Below, piece by piece: positions 19,145 through 27,481 of a stretch of DNA of 64,000 nt (the stretch's first letter is position 1; the number at the start of each line of letters is the position of its first letter). The position numbers and the translations under genes were made by a program. Source of the DNA: Pelagibacterium halotolerans B2 (GTDB taxonomy: Bacteria > Pseudomonadota > Alphaproteobacteria > Rhizobiales > Devosiaceae); assembly GCF_000230555.1 (NCBI RefSeq), contig NC_016078.1:2294001-2358000 (forward strand), read 5' to 3'. The notes below the pieces were generated by a model. That model searched no databases. It was not told where the DNA came from and saw nothing but the letters and a program-made list of their open reading frames with translations.

Positions 19145-19906
19145 CTATTTCGGCGCCATGCGCAGGGCGCCGTCGAGCCGCACGACTTCGCCGTTGAGAT
19201 AGTCGTTGGCGACCATGGCCAGGACCAGATCGGCAAATTCCTCGGGCTTGCCCAACCGTGCCGGATTGGGAATGGATTGCCCCAAAGCGTCCAGGGCTTC
19301 GGCGGGCAGCTCTTCGAGCAGAGGCGTTAAAAACAGCCCCGGCGCAATGGCCATGACCCGCACGCCGAACCGCGCAAATTCGCGGGCCGCCGGCAGGGTC
19401 AGGGACACGATGCCACCCTTCGAGGCCGCATAGGCCGCCTGCCCGATCTGGCCTTCAAAGGCGGCGACCGAGGCGGTCGAGATCACAACGCCGCGCTGAC
19501 CGTTGGCGTCGGGTTCGAGTTGCTGCATGGCATCGGCGGCCAGCCGCATCATGTTGAAACTGCCGACAAGATTGACCCTGATGACCCGCTCGAACGCGTC
19601 GAGCGGCATGGGCCCCTCGCGTCCCACGATACGGGCTGCCGTGCCGATGCCCGCGCAATTGACGAGGATCGAAGGCGTGCCGAGTGCAGCAATCGCATCG
19701 GCAATGGCCGCACTGGCACTGGCTGCATCGGCCACATCACAGGGGAAAAACCGTCCATCGATCTCGGTGGCGACGACGGTGCCCTTTTCCGCATCGCGGT
19801 CGAATACGGCGACTTTCGCGCCGGCCGCGGCAAGAGCTCTAGCCGTAGCTGCGCCGAGCCCGGAGGCCGCACCGGTAACGATTGCCGTTTTTCCCGCAAT
19901 ATCCAT
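19145..19906 (-). CDS. SDR-family 3-hydroxyacyl-CoA dehydrogenase
   Basis: Short-chain dehydrogenase of 253 residues. It shows the NAD-binding TGAASGLGAATA, NCAG in ILVNCAGIGTAARI, and the catalytic Ser and YxxxK in STASVAAFEGQIGQAAYAAS-KG. The sequence resembles the type II 3-hydroxyacyl-CoA dehydrogenases (HSD17B10-like), consistent with oxidation of a 3-hydroxyacyl-CoA. Its ATG overlaps the thiolase stop by one base (TGATG), so it is translationally coupled. Confidence 0.88.
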   Translation of the reverse strand: MDIAGKTAIVTGAASGLGAATARALAAAGAKVAVFDRDAEKGTVVATEIDGRFFPCDVADAASASAAIADAIAALGTPSILVNCAGIGTAARIVGREGPMPLDAFERVIRVNLVGSFNMMRLAADAMQQLEPDANGQRGVVISTASVAAFEGQIGQAAYAASKGGIVSLTLPAAREFARFGVRVMAIAPGLFLTPLLEELPAEALDALGQSIPNPARLGKPEEFADLVLAMVANDYLNGEVVRLDGALRMAPK

Positions 19907-21147
19907 CAGACAGCCTTCGGATTTTCGATCAAAAGCGCAATCCCCTGCCCGCCGCCGATGCAGGCCGAGGCAATGCCGTAGCGTTCGCCGGACCGTTCCA
20001 ACTCATTGGCAAGCGTGAGCGCCAGCCGAATGCCGGTCGCGCCCAGCGGATGCCCGATGGCGATGGCGCCACCATTAACATTGAGCTTGTCCTCATCGAG
20101 CCCCAATTCGTCGACGCAGGCGAGGATTTGGGCACCGAATGCCTCGTTGATCTCGATGCGTCCGATCCGGTCGAGCGTCAGCCCGCTTGCTTCGAGCACG
20201 GCGCGAATGGCGGGCGCCGGGCCGATGCCCATGATCTGCGGCGGCACGCCGACTGCTGCCGAGGCAACAATGCGTGCCTTGGGCGTGAGCCCATGGGATT
20301 TGGCATAGTCCGACGAAGCCACCAGCACAGCACCCGCGCCATCGACGATGGCCGACGAATTGCCCCCCGTCTGCACACCGCCGAAGGCCGGGCGCAGTTT
20401 GGAAAGAATGTCGTAGGGCGAGGGTCGGATGTGGCTGTCGGTATCGACCTGTTCGATACCACGCGGCAACCGTATGGAGCGTTTGTCGATGCCTTCGATC
20501 TCGAAGGCTTCGCTGACCACCGGAACAATTTCCTCGGCCAGCAGGCCCCCATCGCGCGCCGCGATGGCCCGCTCGAAACTGCGCACGGCGAAGCGGTCCA
20601 CGCGCTCGCGCTCGATGCCATATTGTTTGGCGAGGTTTTCGGCGGTGTCGCCCATGGTGACGCAACCGGCGGGATCATAAAGGGCTTCCCAGAGGAAATC
20701 CTTGAACTCCACCTTGCCCATGGTAAAGCCGTTGCGATGCGTATAGGCGGCGATGGGATTGCGGCTCATCGATTCCGTGCCCGCGGCCAGCGCGAGGCTC
20801 ACGCGCCCCAAAGCGACGGCGTCGGCTGCCTGGGCGATCACTTCGAGCCCGGTGCCGCAGATGCGTTGTACCAAATGGGCGGGCGCCTCGATGGGCGCGC
20901 CGGCGTAAAGCCCGATATGGCGCGGCGTCATGAACGCATCGAACGATGCCTGGGCCATGGAGCCGGCAATCGTGGTTTCGATATCGGCAGCGGCCACGCC
21001 GGTTTTCGCAATAGCCGCGCGGGCGGCCTTGATGCCTAAATCGATGGGCGAAATTTCCGAAAGTGCGCCGCGATAGTCCACGAACGGGGTGCGTGCCCCG
21101 CCGAGCAGCCAGGCATCCTCGAATGTAAGACGCAATCCCCTGGTCAT
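19906..21147 (-). CDS. Thiolase family acyltransferase (beta-ketothiolase)
   Basis: Thiolase of 413 residues, with the nucleophilic Cys at about 97 (QRICGTGLEVI), His in NGGAIAIGHPLGATGIR and the second Cys in SACIGGGQGIALL. It is longer at the N-terminus than AtoB-type enzymes (LTFEDAWLLGGARTPF) and differs clearly from the thiolase at 14159-15334. In this operon the likely substrate is a beta-keto aryl-propionyl-CoA, giving aroyl-CoA and acetyl-CoA. It begins three bases after the end of the synthase gene. Confidence 0.88.
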   Translation of the reverse strand: MTRGLRLTFEDAWLLGGARTPFVDYRGALSEISPIDLGIKAARAAIAKTGVAAADIETTIAGSMAQASFDAFMTPRHIGLYAGAPIEAPAHLVQRICGTGLEVIAQAADAVALGRVSLALAAGTESMSRNPIAAYTHRNGFTMGKVEFKDFLWEALYDPAGCVTMGDTAENLAKQYGIERERVDRFAVRSFERAIAARDGGLLAEEIVPVVSEAFEIEGIDKRSIRLPRGIEQVDTDSHIRPSPYDILSKLRPAFGGVQTGGNSSAIVDGAGAVLVASSDYAKSHGLTPKARIVASAAVGVPPQIMGIGPAPAIRAVLEASGLTLDRIGRIEINEAFGAQILACVDELGLDEDKLNVNGGAIAIGHPLGATGIRLALTLANELERSGERYGIASACIGGGQGIALLIENPKAV

Positions 21148-21150
21148 CGC

Positions 21151-23013
21151 TTATCCCTTTCTCGGCAGATCAAGAATGCCGGCCGGCGCCGGTTCGGCAT
21201 AAAGCGCTTCGACAAGGTCCCTTCGCGCGGCAAGAACGGCGCGCTGATTGATCGAGCCCTTGTCGGTCACCTCGCCCTTATCGATATCGGGCGGTGCAAT
21301 CATCACATGCGCCCTGGCAATATGATTGGAACTGCCCGTTGCACGCGATGCAAGCGCGGCAAGTTCGGTGGCGAACTTATCTTTTACCGCGGCGTGGTCT
21401 GCAATCTGTGCGAGGTCCGTTCCTGCCGGCAAACCGGCATGCCGTGCGCAGGCTTCAAAGTCAGGGAAGATGAGCGCACCCAGATGGTTCAGGTCCGCAC
21501 CGGTCAAGACCACATCGCGGATCAGGGGCGCGCAGGCGCCGATCACCATCTTGCGCACGCTCGCGAAATTGACCCATGTGCCGGTCGAGAGCTTGAAGTC
21601 TTCACTGACCCGACCGTCAAAGACAAAGCCCCTGGACAGATCATTTTCCTCGGCGAGCCTGACAGCATCGCCAATCTTGTAGAACCCTTCCTCATCGAAG
21701 GCGTCGCGCGTCTTTTCCGCATCGCGCCAGTAACCCGGAGTGACATTGGGGCCCTTGAGCCGCAATTCCATCTTGTCGCCATTGGGCACAAGCTTGATTT
21801 CCATTCCCGCCGCCGGCAGCCCGATATGCCCTGCTTCCTGCACCGGCCAGGTGGTGGTGAAGGCAAAAGGCGCCGTTTCGGTCGACCCGTACCCGGTGAT
21901 GATCATCACGCGCTGGCCCAGTTCGGCCCGCGCCGCGCGATCCATGCCGTCAAAGACATGCTGGGACAGGCTGGCGCCGGCATATTGCATCAGTTTCATG
22001 CGCGAAAAGAACTTACGCCGGACCTCGTGATCCTCATCGAACGCCGCAACGAGAAACTCGTAGCCCTTGGGCACTGTGAGATAGATCGTGGGCTGGACGT
22101 CATGGAGATTGCGCAGGGTGTTGCCAATTTTGGCCGGAGTGGGCTGGCCGTCATCGATGTAAAAGCTGCCGCCATTGTAAAATGCGATGCCGGTGTTGTG
22201 GCTTGAGCCCGCAACGTGGTTCCAGGGCATCCAGTCGAGGAGCACGGGCGGTTCATCCTTGAGGAAAGCGAGCGCCGTCCGGATCATCTCCTGATTGCAG
22301 GCCATCATGCGATTGGTGGTGATGACGCCCTTGGGCATGCCGGTCGAACCCGATGTAAAGAGCACCTTGGCGATGGTATCGGGGGTAATGGCGTCATGCG
22401 CCTGCGCCACCGCATCGGTGACGGGCGTCGCCGCAAGATCCTCGAACAGGCGCGAGGCGCGGTGCGAAGGGGGATTGGTCTTGACCACCAAAGAAACGGT
22501 TCTATCAAACACCGCATCAATGGCGGGCCCGAATTTTTCGCCGTCGGAGGCATAGATCATGCCGGGGGTGAGGAGCCCCGCGATATGCCTGAGCTTGCCG
22601 AAATCGGTGGAGATCAGCGAGTAGGCCGGCGAAATCGGCGCGTAGGGAATGCCGACCCAGATTGCCGCCAACCCGAGAAGCAGATGTTCGATTTCGTTGC
22701 CCGAGAGGATGATCAGCGGCCGGTCCTGCGAGAGCCCCGTATCGAGAAGCGCCTGCCCGAGCGGCCCGATGGCTGCCATGACCTGAGCATAGCTCAGCCT
22801 CCGCCAATCTCCGAACGCGCTGTTGCGGTCGGCAACCATAAGCGCGTCAGGTGTTTTCTCAGCCCATTGCGCAATGGCATCGACGATGGAGCGCGGATAG
22901 GGCGCCAATTGCTCATTCGAGCGCACGCGGACAATTCCGTCGGGCGCCCGCTCGGCACGCGCCGCCATATGGCCCATCCGGACTTCGCGAATGGACGTCG
23001 ATAGATCCGACAT
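21151..23013 (-). CDS. Feruloyl-CoA synthase-type acyl-CoA ligase
   Basis: ANL-superfamily ligase of 620 residues, first gene of the operon. Visible motifs are the P-loop VLFTSGSTGMPKGVITTNRM, the ITGYGSTETAPF block and FVFDGRVSEDFKLSTGTWVN near the C-terminal hinge, which is typical of feruloyl-CoA synthases. The C-terminal part with DKGEVTDKGSINQRAVL also matches that family. It would activate hydroxycinnamates such as ferulate or p-coumarate. ATG 23013 has GGGAGG upstream; an in-frame start at 23031 lies in the operator. Confidence 0.88.
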   Translation of the reverse strand: MSDLSTSIREVRMGHMAARAERAPDGIVRVRSNEQLAPYPRSIVDAIAQWAEKTPDALMVADRNSAFGDWRRLSYAQVMAAIGPLGQALLDTGLSQDRPLIILSGNEIEHLLLGLAAIWVGIPYAPISPAYSLISTDFGKLRHIAGLLTPGMIYASDGEKFGPAIDAVFDRTVSLVVKTNPPSHRASRLFEDLAATPVTDAVAQAHDAITPDTIAKVLFTSGSTGMPKGVITTNRMMACNQEMIRTALAFLKDEPPVLLDWMPWNHVAGSSHNTGIAFYNGGSFYIDDGQPTPAKIGNTLRNLHDVQPTIYLTVPKGYEFLVAAFDEDHEVRRKFFSRMKLMQYAGASLSQHVFDGMDRAARAELGQRVMIITGYGSTETAPFAFTTTWPVQEAGHIGLPAAGMEIKLVPNGDKMELRLKGPNVTPGYWRDAEKTRDAFDEEGFYKIGDAVRLAEENDLSRGFVFDGRVSEDFKLSTGTWVNFASVRKMVIGACAPLIRDVVLTGADLNHLGALIFPDFEACARHAGLPAGTDLAQIADHAAVKDKFATELAALASRATGSSNHIARAHVMIAPPDIDKGEVTDKGSINQRAVLAARRDLVEALYAEPAPAGILDLPRKG

Positions 23014-23032
23014 AGCCAACCTCCCAGTCAAA

Positions 23033-23051
23033 TTATGTTATGAAACATAAC
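23033..23051. promoter_or_regulatory. Palindromic operator upstream of the hydroxycinnamate operon
   Basis: Two overlapping perfect inverted repeats lie 20 bp before the synthase ATG: TTATGTT-ATGA-AACATAA (23033-23050) and GTTATG-AAA-CATAAC (23037-23051). The half-sites ATGT and ACAT recall the PadR box, though with a 6-base instead of an 8-base spacer; a MarR-type repressor would also fit. The site is in the 70-bp gap to the cysG stop. Confidence 0.65.
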
Positions 23052-23083
23052 TAGGTGTCGTCAAGCCGGTAATTTCAGAACGC

Positions 23084-24532
23084 CTAAGAAGCGAAGGCGC
23101 CGAGAGTTTCGGGCCGGATTGCAGGAGAGGACGCGGGGGCCAACCGCTGGCCGAACGCATGACCTATGGCAGTAATGACCGGCCCCGAAAAGTTGCGACC
23201 CTCCATCTCATGGGCGAGCCCATCAAGACGGCAGCGGATGATCTCACGATTTGGGCGACCGACATTGCTGGCAATCAGCACGGGTGTGGCCCGGTCCATG
23301 CCCCGGGCCAGCAATTTTTCCGCGATCCGGGGCGCCGTGGCACCCGACATGTAATAGACATGGGTCGTCGCGGGATCGGACAAGGCCCCCCAGTCGAGAT
23401 TTTCGGGCAATTGACCATTGCGCGCGTGGCCGGTGACGAACCGCACCGACTGGGCGCAATCGCGATGGGTGAGAGAAATGCCCAACTCGGCAGCGAGCGC
23501 AAACGCCGTCGAAATGCCCGGCACAACCGATACGGAGATATTTTGCGCTTCCAGGGCAGCAATCTCTTCGCCGGCCCTGCCGAACAGCATGGGATCGCCC
23601 GATTTGAGCCGCACCACGTGCCGGCCCTTGCGGGCGAGGTCGGCCATCATCGAATTGATATCGTCCTGACGGCAACTGGCCCGGCGGGCCCGCTTGCCGA
23701 CCAGAATGCGCCTGGCCTCGCGGCGGGCCAGTTCAAGAACCTCGTCGGAAACCAGATCGTCGAACAAGATGACATCGGCGGATTGCAGGGCGCGAACGGC
23801 CTTCAGCGTCAGATATTCAGCATCTCCGGGACCGGCGCCCACCAGTGTGACACGTCCGGAAGGTGCATGCGATGCCCTGGCCATCATGGCCGCGGGATCC
23901 CCGGCGGGTTCATTGCCCGAAAAGCTCAGATCGGTGAACTGCTCCCAGAAGGCCCGGCGTTCCGCCCCGGGCGCAAGCCGGTCCAGCACGGTGGCGCGCA
24001 GGGATTGCGCGAGCCGCGCCCACGCGCTCAGCGTTTTGGGTAGCAGCGTCTCGATACGCCGGCGCACGGCCTGACCCAATATCGGCGCGGCGCCGCTGGT
24101 CGAGATGCCGACAACAAGCGGAGAACGGTTGACGATCGATCCAAACTGGAACTGGCAGTGCTCGGGCTTGTCGATCACATTGACCGGAACCCCATGCGCC
24201 CGGGCTATCGCAACGAACTCGGCGGCCTGGTTGTCCGAACAATCGCCGATGGCCAGAGCGAGGCCGGCCCAGTTCGCCTGACGCCAATCGCCATCGACGA
24301 GTTGGACGGCGCCGCGCGTTTCAAGCGCGACCATCTCCTCGCAGAACGATTGAGCTACCACGGTCACCGTCGCGCCGGCAGCAGCCATCAACTCGGCCTT
24401 CCAGGCGGCGGCCTCTTCGCCACCGGCAACAAGCACCCGTTTTCCCTTGAGATCGAAGAACACCGGCAGCACGTCGAGGGGCGTCATCCGGGGTGGTTCG
24501 GCCTTACTCGGCTGCCGCGAGACGATTTGCAT
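23084..24532 (-). CDS. cysG: Siroheme synthase (trifunctional)
   Basis: About 482 residues. The N-terminal half (to about 205) is the NAD-dependent precorrin-2 dehydrogenase/ferrochelatase, with FDLKGKRVLVAGGEEAAAWK. The C-terminal half is the uroporphyrinogen-III methyltransferase, with VTLVGAGPGDAEYLTLKAVR, then RLKSGDPMLFGRAGEE and VVPGISTAF. It makes siroheme, the cofactor of NirB encoded upstream in the same operon. ATG 24532 is inside the end of nasA (29-bp overlap); a TTG two codons earlier is possible. Confidence 0.93.
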   Translation of the reverse strand: MQIVSRQPSKAEPPRMTPLDVLPVFFDLKGKRVLVAGGEEAAAWKAELMAAAGATVTVVAQSFCEEMVALETRGAVQLVDGDWRQANWAGLALAIGDCSDNQAAEFVAIARAHGVPVNVIDKPEHCQFQFGSIVNRSPLVVGISTSGAAPILGQAVRRRIETLLPKTLSAWARLAQSLRATVLDRLAPGAERRAFWEQFTDLSFSGNEPAGDPAAMMARASHAPSGRVTLVGAGPGDAEYLTLKAVRALQSADVILFDDLVSDEVLELARREARRILVGKRARRASCRQDDINSMMADLARKGRHVVRLKSGDPMLFGRAGEEIAALEAQNISVSVVPGISTAFALAAELGISLTHRDCAQSVRFVTGHARNGQLPENLDWGALSDPATTHVYYMSGATAPRIAEKLLARGMDRATPVLIASNVGRPNREIIRCRLDGLAHEMEGRNFSGPVITAIGHAFGQRLAPASSPAIRPETLGAFAS

Positions 24533-27137
24533 CGACAATTCTCCCGATTTCTGCGCGGCAGGAACCGCAATTTGTGCCCGCTTGAAGGACGTCGCCTATG
24601 TCCGCTACGCTGGCGCATCGCCCGCCTGCGACCGCATCGGCAATCTGGTTGGCACCCACGCCAAAACACGAACAGACCAGCGGTCCCGGATCGGGCTGGT
24701 CGGCACCGGGGCGCCCCGACAAGAGCCGGGCGCGGGCCAGCGGCGCATCATGGATTTCGGCGAGCTGTTCGACGACCCACTGCCGGGCAGCGAGTACGGG
24801 GTCGGGTGAAAGATAGAGCGCGCAATCGAGGCGATCGCCATGGAAACGCACAAGGTTGATCCGACCCGTGCGAGCATCGAGACTGGTGGTCAATTGGGCA
24901 TCCGCCGACAAGCCCAGAATGGTGCGGGCGTGCGCCACAATATCATCGGGCCGTTCAAAAAAGGCGACTTCAGCGCGCCATCCCAGAGGCGCCGGGGCGA
25001 CTGCCCAGTAGCCCAGTGCGCGCACGTCGGGCTTGCGGCGGCTCACGAGAAATCCATAGAGCGCCACCTCGACCGGCGTTGCGCTGACGCGCCCCATCTT
25101 GAGCGCAGGCTGCCCCGAGACCGGATCGGTGAATGGACCGAGAAGCGCATTGACCCGCCCCGTAACCGCGGTTTCTCCCGTCCAGTGCATGGGCACGAAG
25201 ATTGAGCCCTTCTGCTGGCGGTCGGTGACAAGGGCGCGAACGATGGCGGCGCCATAGGCGTTTTCGAGCCGGACGAGCTGGGTGCGGCGGATCGAAAGTC
25301 GTTCGGCATCGTCGGGATGAATTTCGGCGAAAGGTTCGGCATAATGCGCTGAAAGGCGCGGCGTACGGCCCGTGCGGGTCATGGTGTGCCAGTGGTCGCG
25401 CACCCGGCCGGTGTTGAGTATCAGTTGGCCGGGGCCACGATCCTTGGGCGGCGGCGGCGCCAGAGGAAGGATGCGGGCCTTTCCGTCCGGCGTGAAAAAG
25501 CCGCCTGATCCGAAAAACCGCGCGCGCCCGATGCCCGACCGCGGCACCGGCCATTGCGCGGGAGCGAGCTTTTCATAATCGCGATCTGCCAGGGCCGAAA
25601 TGTCGAAATCGCGGCTGCCGCGATTCTCGAATCCGGAAAGTTCGGCGTGCTCGGCAAAAATCTCGGCGGGAGAAGTGTAATCAAAGCCCTTAAATCCGAG
25701 CCGCTGCGCGATCTGGCAGATGATCCACCAATCGGGACGCGCTTCGCCCGGAATCGGCCGGAAGGCGCGTTGGCGCGAAATGCGGCGTTCAGAATTGGTT
25801 ACCGTGCCCGACTTCTCACCCCACCCGGCGGCGGGTAGGAAAATATCGGCCATGCGAGCCGTATCTGTGGTCGCAAACATGTCCGAAACGATCACCGTGT
25901 CGCAATCCGCCAGGGCTCTCCGGGCGCCATCGGCATCGGGGAGCGACACGACGGGATTGGTCGCCATGATCCAGACTGCCCTGATGCGTCCTTCGCCGAT
26001 GGCGTCGAACATATCGACGGCCTTGAGCCCCGGCTTTTTGGCAATGGCGGGTGCCTCCCAGAACCGGGCGACGCGGTCCGCATCGTCGAAATCCATATGC
26101 GCGGCCAGCATGTTGGCCAGACCGCCCACCTCGCGCCCGCCCATGGCATTGGGCTGGCCAGTGATCGAAAACGGCCCCATTCCCGGACGCCCGATACGGC
26201 CCGTGGCGAGGTGGCAATTGAGAATGGCATTGACCTTGTCGGTTCCCGAAGTCGATTGATTGACCCCCTGGGAATAGACGGTCACGACCTTTTCGGTGGC
26301 CGTGAACATATCGAAAAACAGCGCCACGTCGGCAGTGGACAGACCCGTTGCCTCGGCAACGCGGGAGATGGTCCAGTCGTCGGCCGCGTCCAGCGCGTCG
26401 GAAATGCCGGTGGTGTGATCCGCGACATAGCGGGCATCGAACACGCCGGCATTTGAAAGATGGGCGAACAGACCCGAAAAAAGCGCCACATCGCCGTCGG
26501 GCGCGATGGGGAGGTGCAGATCGGCGGTTTCCGCGCAATTGGTGCGGCGCGGATCGATCACCACGATCCGCAGATCGGGCCTGGCGTCCCGGGCTGCCAG
26601 GATTCGCTGATAGAGAACCGGGTGGCACCAGGCGAGATTGGACCCGACCAGCACGACAAGATCGGCCAGTTCGAGGTCCTCATAGGTGCCCGGAACGGTA
26701 TCGGACCCAAACGCCCGCTTGTGCCCGGCAACCGAGGACGCCATGCAGAGCCTTGAATTGGTATCGATATTGGCGGTGCCGATGAACCCTTTCATCAGCT
26801 TGTTGGCGACGTAATAATCCTCAGTGAGCAATTGTCCCGAGCCGTAAAGGGCAACGGCATCCGGCCCGTGCTCGGCGATGATCCCGCCCAGGCGATCAGC
26901 GGCGGCATCAAGCGCGTCAGACCAACTGACGCGAACACCTCCGATCATGGGATGGAGCTGCCGCCCTTCGAGCGAGATGGTCTCGGCCAGAGCCGATCCC
27001 TTCGAGCACAGCCGCCCATAATTGGCCGGGTGCTCGGGATCGCCCGCGATTGCGACCGAGCCGTCGGCCTGCGGCGTTGCCAACACACCGCAGCCGACGC
27101 CGCAATAGGGACAGGTGGTGCGGATCGGGCCGGCCAA
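24504..27137 (-). CDS. nasA: Assimilatory nitrate reductase catalytic subunit
   Basis: Cytoplasmic molybdopterin enzyme that reduces nitrate to nitrite, about 877 residues. The N-terminal [4Fe-4S] motif is Cys9, Cys12, Cys16 and Cys44 (TTCPYCGVGCGV then GRLCSKG). The Mo-bis-MGD domain and the C-terminal dinucleotide-binding domain follow. The extreme C-terminus carries an extra BFD-like [2Fe-2S] domain (VCSCFGVGANQIADAV and GTNCGSCRAEI), as in NasA proteins. I place the start at TTG 27137, just after the nirD stop and with GGAG upstream, because the nirB-nirD junction uses the same GCGGAGTAGGGC arrangement. ATG 27176, inside nirD, is the alternative. Confidence 0.93.
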   Translation of the reverse strand: MAGPIRTTCPYCGVGCGVLATPQADGSVAIAGDPEHPANYGRLCSKGSALAETISLEGRQLHPMIGGVRVSWSDALDAAADRLGGIIAEHGPDAVALYGSGQLLTEDYYVANKLMKGFIGTANIDTNSRLCMASSVAGHKRAFGSDTVPGTYEDLELADLVVLVGSNLAWCHPVLYQRILAARDARPDLRIVVIDPRRTNCAETADLHLPIAPDGDVALFSGLFAHLSNAGVFDARYVADHTTGISDALDAADDWTISRVAEATGLSTADVALFFDMFTATEKVVTVYSQGVNQSTSGTDKVNAILNCHLATGRIGRPGMGPFSITGQPNAMGGREVGGLANMLAAHMDFDDADRVARFWEAPAIAKKPGLKAVDMFDAIGEGRIRAVWIMATNPVVSLPDADGARRALADCDTVIVSDMFATTDTARMADIFLPAAGWGEKSGTVTNSERRISRQRAFRPIPGEARPDWWIICQIAQRLGFKGFDYTSPAEIFAEHAELSGFENRGSRDFDISALADRDYEKLAPAQWPVPRSGIGRARFFGSGGFFTPDGKARILPLAPPPPKDRGPGQLILNTGRVRDHWHTMTRTGRTPRLSAHYAEPFAEIHPDDAERLSIRRTQLVRLENAYGAAIVRALVTDRQQKGSIFVPMHWTGETAVTGRVNALLGPFTDPVSGQPALKMGRVSATPVEVALYGFLVSRRKPDVRALGYWAVAPAPLGWRAEVAFFERPDDIVAHARTILGLSADAQLTTSLDARTGRINLVRFHGDRLDCALYLSPDPVLAARQWVVEQLAEIHDAPLARARLLSGRPGADQPDPGPLVCSCFGVGANQIADAVAGGRCASVADIGDVLQAGTNCGSCRAEIGRIVDANRLAAAE

Positions 27138-27141
27138 GGCC

Positions 27142-27477
27142 CTACTCCGCTGCCACGGCGAGCGCAAAACTCGCATCGATCAGCAGGGTTTCGCCATCGC
27201 GCCTAAGCGCGAAGGTCTGCACCTTGCCCTCATCGGCTCCCTGCGCCTCGCCCGTTTCGAGCGAGAACACCCAATTGTGCAGGGGACAGGTCACCTGCGC
27301 GCCGTGAACGATGCCCTGGCTGAGCGGCCCGCCCTTGTGCGGGCAGCGATCCTCGATCGCATAAACCTCGTCCGTCGCAGTCCGGAACACGGCAATCTTG
27401 CCGATGGGGGTATTGAGGCACCGTGCACCGCGCTGGGGAATGTCGGAAAGCTGCCCGATCTTGATCCAGTCCGTCAT
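27142..27477 (-). CDS. nirD: Nitrite reductase [NAD(P)H] small subunit
   Basis: Rieske-type [2Fe-2S] protein of 111 residues that partners NirB. The ligand motifs are CPHKGGPLSQG and CPLHNWVF (C-x-H and C-x2-H). ATG 27477 follows the nirB stop by two bases, with GCGGAG as ribosome site. Member of the narK-nirBD-nasA-cysG operon. Confidence 0.93.
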   Translation of the reverse strand: MTDWIKIGQLSDIPQRGARCLNTPIGKIAVFRTATDEVYAIEDRCPHKGGPLSQGIVHGAQVTCPLHNWVFSLETGEAQGADEGKVQTFALRRDGETLLIDASFALAVAAE

Positions 27478-27481
27478 CGCC

